8,943 nucleotides of DNA. It comes from Acidobacteriota bacterium. GTDB taxonomy: Bacteria > Acidobacteriota > UBA890 > WLXD01. The DNA lies in contig JACZXM010000088.1 of NCBI GenBank assembly GCA_022571615.1, positions 1-8,943 of the forward strand, in the 5' to 3' direction. The notes below the pieces were generated by a model. The model did no database searches. It worked only from the letters and a program-made list of their open reading frames with translations, and was not told the origin of the DNA. Positions 4,902 to 8,943 of this stretch are shown piece after piece (position 1 is the first letter of the stretch; every line of letters begins with the position of its first letter). The position numbers and the translations under genes are program-made.

Positions 4902-5661
4902 CGTCGGCCACAGCCGATACCACACCCAGCCGGCTCCTGAGCGCCGCTATCTCTTCGGGCAGCAGGCGAAAGGGCTCCAGGCTGGCGGCGAGCCATTCCT
5001 GGAGCTCGAACGACTCGCGCATCAATCCAGTCGGAGAATGATCGAGCTTGTTGAGCAGGATGTGGACCATCTCGTGGGCCGCGGCACGGGCAACGATCAT
5101 CGGAGTGAGCTCCGGCAGATAGTCGCTGCAGCTCGCCGGCGCGATGGCCTCGCCCGCCATACCAGGCTCGACTCCCGATGCCTCGGCCTGGGTTCGTGCC
5201 AGCGCGGCCTCGCGGCATCTCAGGACCGCCTGCTGCCGGAACCAGAGCGCCTGCCGGTAGAAGATGAAACAGTTGCGGCCGATACCGCTCTCATCGTGCG
5301 GGGCCAAACCGATGACGTTGGAGGGACCGTGAAACCATCGAGTTCCGTCGGAGGCGAGGATGAGGACCCGGAGCTCATTGATCTCCAGGCGTCGCCGCGG
5401 CGAGGCGTCGATGAACCATTCAATCTGTACCCCGGCCTGATCCTCGAAAATCGAGTTGATCTCCTGCTGGATCGCCGCCATCTCCTGACGCGAGACCATC
5501 TGGTGATCGAGCAGATAGACGAGGAGGCGTCCGTTCTCTGGCGCCGGATCCGTCGGTTCGGCCCGCAGATCTGGGGCCGCAGACAGGACCAAAAGAAAGA
5601 CGACCGAAATCGTCAACGCGAAACGATGAACGTACTGCGGCCGGATGGCGAATCCCGACAT
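4894..5661 (-). CDS. Secreted HExxH zinc metalloprotease-like protein
   Basis: This 255-aa exported protein carries a signal peptide (hydrophobic core ALTISVVFLLVLSAA at about 15-29, likely cleavage after LRA near 34). It has a gluzincin/metzincin-like zinc site, AHEMVHILLNKLDHSPTGLM (about 195-214). HEMVH supplies two histidines and the base Glu, and a third His lies 8 residues beyond the second, followed by S-x-x-G-x-M. This spacing, HExxH-x7-H-S-x-x-G-x-M, resembles a group of acidobacterial exported proteins with HELGHxLLG...HSxxGIM, though the usual Gly after LLL is Asn here. The following Met could be a metzincin-like Met-turn, which is inference. I chose ATG 5661 over GTG 5706 because the signal peptide begins there, AGGA precedes it, and the GTG overlaps a good -10 box. 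It is the first gene of a run with the secreted Ig-like protein and the methyltransferase. Substrate unknown; a non-catalytic role cannot be excluded. Confidence 0.72.
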   Translation of the reverse strand: MSGFAIRPQYVHRFALTISVVFLLVLSAAPDLRAEPTDPAPENGRLLVYLLDHQMVSRQEMAAIQQEINSIFEDQAGVQIEWFIDASPRRRLEINELRVLILASDGTRWFHGPSNVIGLAPHDESGIGRNCFIFYRQALWFRQQAVLRCREAALARTQAEASGVEPGMAGEAIAPASCSDYLPELTPMIVARAAAHEMVHILLNKLDHSPTGLMRESFELQEWLAASLEPFRLLPEEIAALRSRLGVVSAVADGS

Positions 5662-5704
5662 TGCTCCATCCTGTAGGGGACCAGAATAACCACTCCGACG
5701 AGCC

Positions 5705-5713
5705 ACTATACCA
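5705..5713 (-). promoter_or_regulatory. Extended -10 (TGG-TATAGT) upstream of the metalloprotease-like gene
   Basis: On the minus strand TGGTATAGT (5713 to 5705) has five of six bases of TATAAT and a TGN extension, which can compensate for the missing -35. It lies in the 33-bp gap-proximal region and would give a leader of roughly 37 nt before the ATG at 5661. A TATTCT at 5688 to 5683 is an alternative with a shorter leader. Confidence 0.45.
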
Positions 5714-5739
5714 CTGAGCCCGCCAGCTTAGGGGAGCGG

Positions 5740-6087
5740 CTAACCCACGACTGACACGCCGTCGGTCTCCCAGACCAGGCGCTGATCGCCGCGGATCCCG
5801 TTGTGGATCGCGCCCTCGATGATTTCGACCCCTTTGCCCTGAATCAGCGACAGCAACGCGGCGAACTCACGCACGCGGTTTTCTCCCAGCACGTCACCGG
5901 AGATCTGGAGCTGGAACGCGAAGGCGTCGCCATCGTCGGCGGTGATGTAGAACGAGCAGTACGCCTCGTCCGGCTTGGTATCTTCCTGGACAGGATCCCA
6001 GCTTGGCACGTCGAGGCGGATGCGGAAGGACTCCTGCGTCGAGCCGTCGACGAAGATCCAAGGAAGTCTGGCCGGTTTCTTACCCAC
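5740..6087 (-). CDS. Hypothetical 115-aa protein
   Basis: I do not recognise this protein. It has no signal peptide, membrane segment or cysteine pair, so it is probably cytoplasmic. It appears beta-rich and acidic in the first 65 residues (FRIRLDVPSW, AYCSFYITADDGDAFAFQLQI). One amphipathic helix follows (about 68-84), then more strands ending RLVWETDGVSVVG. The start is GTG at 6087. An in-frame TGA lies 18 nt upstream, so no earlier start is possible, and the next Met is absent. A weak AAGG lies 8 nt before it. It is in the same orientation as natAB (84-bp gap) and the metalloprotease-like gene (33 nt after its own stop to the GTG alternative), but no shared role is evident. The compositional pattern and lack of a competing frame support real coding. 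Confidence 0.55.
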   Translation of the reverse strand: MGKKPARLPWIFVDGSTQESFRIRLDVPSWDPVQEDTKPDEAYCSFYITADDGDAFAFQLQISGDVLGENRVREFAALLSLIQGKGVEIIEGAIHNGIRGDQRLVWETDGVSVVG

Positions 6088-6171
6088 GTTTGCGCCTTGC
6101 TGCTCTCACCGTGCCGCTGTTGCCCGCACGATACGCCATTCGAACTCAGCTTGCCACTACCCGTGCCGATG

Positions 6172-7446
6172 TCAAGCGGCGCGCATGAGCCGGAATACGG
6201 TGCCGAGGGCTGGGCGCTTCCCTTGCATCAGGAGCGTGAACCGGAAGATCTTCCCCGACAGCCATACGGCGACTCCCGAAGCCCCGGCCAGCAGGAAGAT
6301 GCCCAGCCAAATCTCCCACAACGGCGGTCTGAGCACGTTGATCCGGGCCATCATCACCAGCGGGGTGGCGGGAGGCAGCAGGCTGACGATGCGGGTAATC
6401 AGCGTCGCCGGGTTGGTGATCACGTAGAAGACGAAAAAGAAGCTCATCATGATCGGCATCATCAGTGGGAACGCGATCTGCTGGAACTCCTCGGTCGTGG
6501 AGCACATCGAGCCTGCCACCGCGTACAGCACCGAGTAGAAGAGGTAACCGAGCAGGTACAGGATGCCGAAGTAGAACAGCAGTCCAGGGTCGAGAAGGTC
6601 GGTGAGATCGACGCCTTCCATGGCGGCCCCCAGTGCGAGGGCTGGCAGGACGTACAGGCTACCGATCATCGCCATTCCAATCCAGGCCCCCAGCTGGGTC
6701 AGCGCTGCGCCGAGCACTCCCATCACCTTGCCGGCCATGAACTCGGTCGCGGTCACCGCCCCGAGCACGAGCTCGATGATGCGTGAGGATTTCTCCTCCA
6801 CAATGGAGCTCCCCATCTGCTGGCCGCCCATGAGCACGGTGATGTAGAGGATCATCCCGAGGATGAAGGTGCTCATGTACACGCGGTTGAAGCCGCCTTC
6901 CTCCTCGCCCTTGTCCGACACTCTCACGGCGCTCATGTCCCACCTCACCAGCGCCTGGACGCGCTCGCTCTCGAGTCCCGAACCCGCCAGGTAGCTCTCC
7001 AGCGCGACGGCGCGGATGGAGCGCTCTAGCGACCGCAAGATCAGGATGTTGCCCGTCTCGCTAGAGTAGTAGCGACCGCGGATGCCGAGCTCATCGTCGG
7101 GCTCGATCAACAGGTAGCCATTGATCTGATCGTCCAGAATCTGCGAGCGCAGGGTGGCGCGGGCGGCGTCCAGGGCCGAAGGTTGCACCTGCTGGACAGC
7201 GACGACCTGCACGGTGAAATCCTCGATCTCGCGCAGGCCTTTGGCGATCGCTTCGGCCTGCCCGGTGCCGGCGTCGAGCAGCATGAGCCGGAGCTCGTCG
7301 ATATCGGCGCGGCCGATCAGCAGGCGCATCGACATTGGTAGGACAACGAAAAGAGGCACCATCAGCGTGCTGACGATGAACCACTTGTTGCGAACGCGAG
7401 CGAGATACTCGCGGCGTGCGATGGTGATCACCTGGGTGAAGCTCAA
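6172..7446 (-). CDS. natB: ABC-2 family permease, NatB-like
   Basis: This 424-aa membrane protein is the permease half of a NatAB-type ABC exporter (ABC2_membrane_3/NatB family; in Bacillus NatAB extrudes Na+, but relatives export other small molecules). It has one N-terminal membrane span (about 22-44), then a large extracytoplasmic domain (about 45-190). Five or more spans follow from VYMSTFILGMILYITVL onward. The family motif SSIVEEKSSRIIELVLGAV lies just after the second span; GKVMGVLG and the LLPPATPLVMMAR loop also fit. The start is TTG at 7446, overlapping the natA stop as TTGA. It is supported by a perfect AGGAGGTGA 4 nt upstream of the TTG (7 nt from AGGAGG). The next possible start is internal. 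Overlap and matching function indicate one operon with natA. The transported substrate cannot be read from sequence. Confidence 0.9.
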   Translation of the reverse strand: MSFTQVITIARREYLARVRNKWFIVSTLMVPLFVVLPMSMRLLIGRADIDELRLMLLDAGTGQAEAIAKGLREIEDFTVQVVAVQQVQPSALDAARATLRSQILDDQINGYLLIEPDDELGIRGRYYSSETGNILILRSLERSIRAVALESYLAGSGLESERVQALVRWDMSAVRVSDKGEEEGGFNRVYMSTFILGMILYITVLMGGQQMGSSIVEEKSSRIIELVLGAVTATEFMAGKVMGVLGAALTQLGAWIGMAMIGSLYVLPALALGAAMEGVDLTDLLDPGLLFYFGILYLLGYLFYSVLYAVAGSMCSTTEEFQQIAFPLMMPIMMSFFFVFYVITNPATLITRIVSLLPPATPLVMMARINVLRPPLWEIWLGIFLLAGASGVAVWLSGKIFRFTLLMQGKRPALGTVFRLMRAA

Positions 7447-8411
7447 TTCGTCACCTCCTGCACCAGCTCGCCCTGCTCGGACAGCAGCAGCCTGGCTCCT
7501 TCGGGAATGCCGTGCCCCACCTTTTCCAGGAAGATGTCCTCCACCGACGGCTCCTCGGTGCTGAACGAGCGCAACTGGACGCGCTCCAGAAGCGCCCGAA
7601 TCAGCGCGGGCACGTCGGCGTCGGGCTCCAGCCGCAGCCTCGCCGTGGGGCCGGAATCATCCACCCTGAGCACGCCGGGCAGGTGTTGAAGGTCGCTGCC
7701 CCGACCTTCGTACTCGATCACCAACATGTTGCGGCCCTGGCTCGCCTTGATGTCGGCCAACTCTCCGTGCAGGACGAGCTCGCCCCTGTGGATCAGCCCG
7801 ATGGCGTCGCACATCGCCTCCACCTGCTCCATGCGGTGGGTCGAGAGCACGATCGTGGCACCTCGCGACTGTTGCTCCAGAATCACGCTCTTGAGCAGGC
7901 GGGTGTTGATCGGGTCCAAGCCCGTGAACGGCTCGTCCAGGACGATAAGCTCGGGCTCGTGGATAACCGCAGCCGCGAATTGGACCTTCTGCTGCATTCC
8001 CTTGGAGAGCTCGTTGGTCTGTGACTTTGCTCGATCTGCGAGATCCAGCCGCTCCAACCACCGGGCGGCCCGGCGGTTCGCCTCGCGGGAGGTCAGACCG
8101 CGGATCATGCCGAGAAAGGCGAGCTGCTCGAGCACCTGCATCTTGGGGTACAGACCACGCTCCTCTGGCAGGTACCCGACGCGGGCACGCACCGCGAGTG
8201 GATCGTCCGATCCCAGAATCGACACACTCCCTCGATCCGGAAGATAGATGCCCAGGCAAGTACGAAGGGTCGTCGTCTTGCCGGAGCCGTTCGGTCCCAG
8301 CAGGCCGAAGACCTTGCCGGTCGGAACGTCCAAATCGAGCGAGTTGACGGCCACGACACCGTCGAACTCCTTCACCAACTTACGGGTCTGAAGCGCGAAA
8401 CGGGTGCTCAT
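7443..8411 (-). CDS. natA: ABC transporter ATP-binding protein, NatA-like
   Basis: This 322-aa ATPase drives the NatB-like permease. It shows Walker A GPNGSGKTT (39-47), the Q-loop region GYLPEERGLYPKM (79-91, with the Glu common in this subfamily in place of Gln), signature LSKGMQQKV (135-143), Walker B LIVLDEPFTGLDP (155-167) and switch His in STHRME (His192). The rest, from about 205, with GELADIKASQGRNMLVIEYEG and a region ending SVEDIFL, matches the DUF4162 C-terminal domain of NatA-type proteins. ATG 8411 was chosen over an upstream in-frame start at 8603. The family begins LxTRxLxKxFxGxxAV here, and the extra 64 residues are low-complexity and overlap the SOD gene. A TATCTT box 7 nt before the ATG and no Shine-Dalgarno suggest a leaderless mRNA. 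All catalytic motifs are intact. Confidence 0.94.
   Translation of the reverse strand: MSTRFALQTRKLVKEFDGVVAVNSLDLDVPTGKVFGLLGPNGSGKTTTLRTCLGIYLPDRGSVSILGSDDPLAVRARVGYLPEERGLYPKMQVLEQLAFLGMIRGLTSREANRRAARWLERLDLADRAKSQTNELSKGMQQKVQFAAAVIHEPELIVLDEPFTGLDPINTRLLKSVILEQQSRGATIVLSTHRMEQVEAMCDAIGLIHRGELVLHGELADIKASQGRNMLVIEYEGRGSDLQHLPGVLRVDDSGPTARLRLEPDADVPALIRALLERVQLRSFSTEEPSVEDIFLEKVGHGIPEGARLLLSEQGELVQEVTN
7451..7459 (-). promoter_or_regulatory. Shine-Dalgarno that fixes the natB TTG start
   Basis: AGGAGGTGA on the minus strand (7459 to 7451), CGAA, then TTG at 7446. A full anti-16S match inside the last natA codons at ideal spacing strongly favours the TTG as the natB start. It contrasts with the absence of a Shine-Dalgarno before natA. 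Confidence 0.8.
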
Positions 8412-8418
8412 GGGCTGG

Positions 8419-8427
8419 AAGATACCA
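8419..8427 (-). promoter_or_regulatory. Extended -10 (TGG-TATCTT), leaderless promoter of natAB
   Basis: On the minus strand TGGTATCTT (8427 to 8419) is followed by CCAGCCC and the ATG at 8411. TATCTT fits TANNNT. Spacing and flanking bases closely match the nucleotidyltransferase promoter (TATAAT-CCGACCC-ATG). No -35 is visible at 16-18 nt. Confidence 0.45.
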
Positions 8428-8468
8428 TCTCCGACATCTCCAGCCAGGAGCCTGGAATCGGGCGGCTG

Positions 8469-8501
8469 CGTTGGCCGTTGGGTGGTCGCCAACGACCAAC
8501 G
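8469..8501 (-). terminator. 13-bp hairpin after the superoxide dismutase gene
   Basis: CGTTGGCCGTTGG (8469-8481) faces CCAACGACCAACG (8489-8501) around a 7-nt loop. Read as minus-strand RNA the stem is unbroken, with a single U-G wobble. Read as plus-strand RNA that pair is a C-A mismatch, so the structure fits transcription from the SOD gene, whose stop is 32 nt upstream. No U-tract follows. It most likely ends sod transcription before natAB. Confidence 0.6.
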
Positions 8502-8532
8502 AATGGCGCTGCGGCCTGCTCGGGCGCTGATA

Positions 8533-8943
8533 TCAGGCGGTGGCCTCGGTGTACAACTTGGCGGCCTCGTTCCAGTTGACGACGCTCCACCAGGCGCTGA
8601 CATAGTCCGGGCGCCGGTTCTGATAGTTCAGGTAGTAGGCGTGCTCCCAGACATCGAGGCCCAGGATCGGAGTGTGGCCCTGCATGTAGGGCGAATCCTG
8701 GTTGGCGGTCGAGTAGCACTGGAGCGCACCGTTGCCATCGACGACGAGCCACGACCAGCCGCTCCCGAACCGAGTGCCGGCAGCTTTGGCGAACGCCGCC
8801 CGGAAGGCGTCGAGATCGCCGAAGGCGGCATTGATCGCCGTTTCCAGATCACCGGACGGCTCGCCGCCACCATCCGGGCTCATGAGGGTCCAAAACAGCG
8901 AATGGTTGGAGTGGCCGCCACCGTTGTTTCGCACCGCCGTCCG
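8533..8943 (-). CDS. sodA: Superoxide dismutase, Mn type, C-terminal part
   Basis: This 136-residue fragment runs off the right edge of the window without a start codon, so roughly the N-terminal third is missing. The enzyme converts superoxide to hydrogen peroxide and oxygen, normally in the cytoplasm. [13 protein letters not shown] near the fragment start holds one metal His (NHS), and [20 protein letters not shown] holds the Asp and final His ligands. The NNGGGH motif and NQDSPYM with its second-sphere Gln placed before GLDVWEH are typical of Mn-type rather than Fe-type enzymes. A cambialistic enzyme remains possible. The N-terminal His ligand is outside the window. The C-terminus, [12 protein letters not shown], is complete and normal. 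It is followed by the hairpin at 8469-8501. Confidence 0.95.
   Translation of the reverse strand, partial: RTAVRNNGGGHSNHSLFWTLMSPDGGGEPSGDLETAINAAFGDLDAFRAAFAKAAGTRFGSGWSWLVVDGNGALQCYSTANQDSPYMQGHTPILGLDVWEHAYYLNYQNRRPDYVSAWWSVVNWNEAAKLYTEATA

Noticed and set aside
4013..5218. Long minus-strand open frame of about 400 codons across the secreted-protein and metalloprotease-like genes
   Set aside because: It is Arg/Gly/Ala-rich with no recognisable domain, as expected for an off-frame reading of high-GC coding DNA. The frames with signal peptides and the HExxH motif explain the region.
4498..5676. Plus-strand open frame of about 390 codons opposite the same genes
   Set aside because: Antisense shadow of high-GC genes: no domain, no Shine-Dalgarno, and low-complexity charged composition.
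6088..6171. Terminator or promoter in the natB to 115-aa gene gap
   Set aside because: CCGTGCCG occurs twice (6109-6116 and 6161-6168) and a TATCGT is present, but no stable stem or well-placed promoter pair could be found.
5803..6786. Plus-strand open frame rich in His/Gln/Glu opposite natB
   Set aside because: Its composition is that of an antisense shadow of a membrane protein gene, and it crosses two clear minus-strand genes.
8412..8603. 64-codon N-terminal extension of natA
   Set aside because: Pro/Ser/Arg-rich, overlaps the sod gene and includes the hairpin. The ABC domain begins at the ATG at 8411.

Overview
The window is high-GC, tightly packed bacterial chromosome with protein genes on both strands and no tRNA, rRNA, CRISPR array or transposase. 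A GWxTD-domain protein, a secreted protein with an HExxH...HSxxGxM signature, a monofunctional proline dehydrogenase and near-leaderless promoters together suggest Acidobacteriota or a neighbouring soil/sediment phylum. That placement is inference from gene content, not phylogeny. 

Layout. (1) 1-274: an SDR oxidoreductase fragment cut by the window edge runs at about 182-202 into what looks like the last residues of a SpoIIE/PPM-type phosphatase in another frame. This is a chimeric or deletion junction. (2) 267-1397 (+): a membrane-anchored GWxTD protein whose ATG overlaps the phosphatase stop. (3) 1472-2482 (-): a divergent MobA/GlmU-like nucleotidyltransferase, convergent with the GWxTD gene. 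(4) 2685-3599 (+): proline dehydrogenase, divergent from the nucleotidyltransferase. (5) 3640-6087 (-): a SAM methyltransferase-like protein, a secreted Ig-like protein, a secreted metalloprotease-like protein and a 115-aa protein of unknown function. (6) 6172-8411 (-): a NatA/NatB-type ABC exporter with overlapping genes. (7) 8533-8943 (-): the C-terminal part of a Mn-type superoxide dismutase, followed by a strong hairpin. 

The genes do not form one obvious pathway. The clear functional units are the NatAB exporter and two stress/metabolic enzymes (SOD and ProDH). The 3640-5661 cluster, transcribed from right to left, encodes two exported proteins and a methyltransferase-like protein. 

I found no convincing new multi-gene system. 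The points most worth a second look are the SDR/phosphatase junction and a set of short exact repeats in gene 3' ends. In the repeats, the 28 bp at 1416-1443 equals, end to end, the two 14-bp sequences that flank the methyltransferase gene. A third point is a recurring promoter layout in which a TANNNT box lies exactly 7 nt before an ATG, which predicts leaderless mRNAs for three genes.
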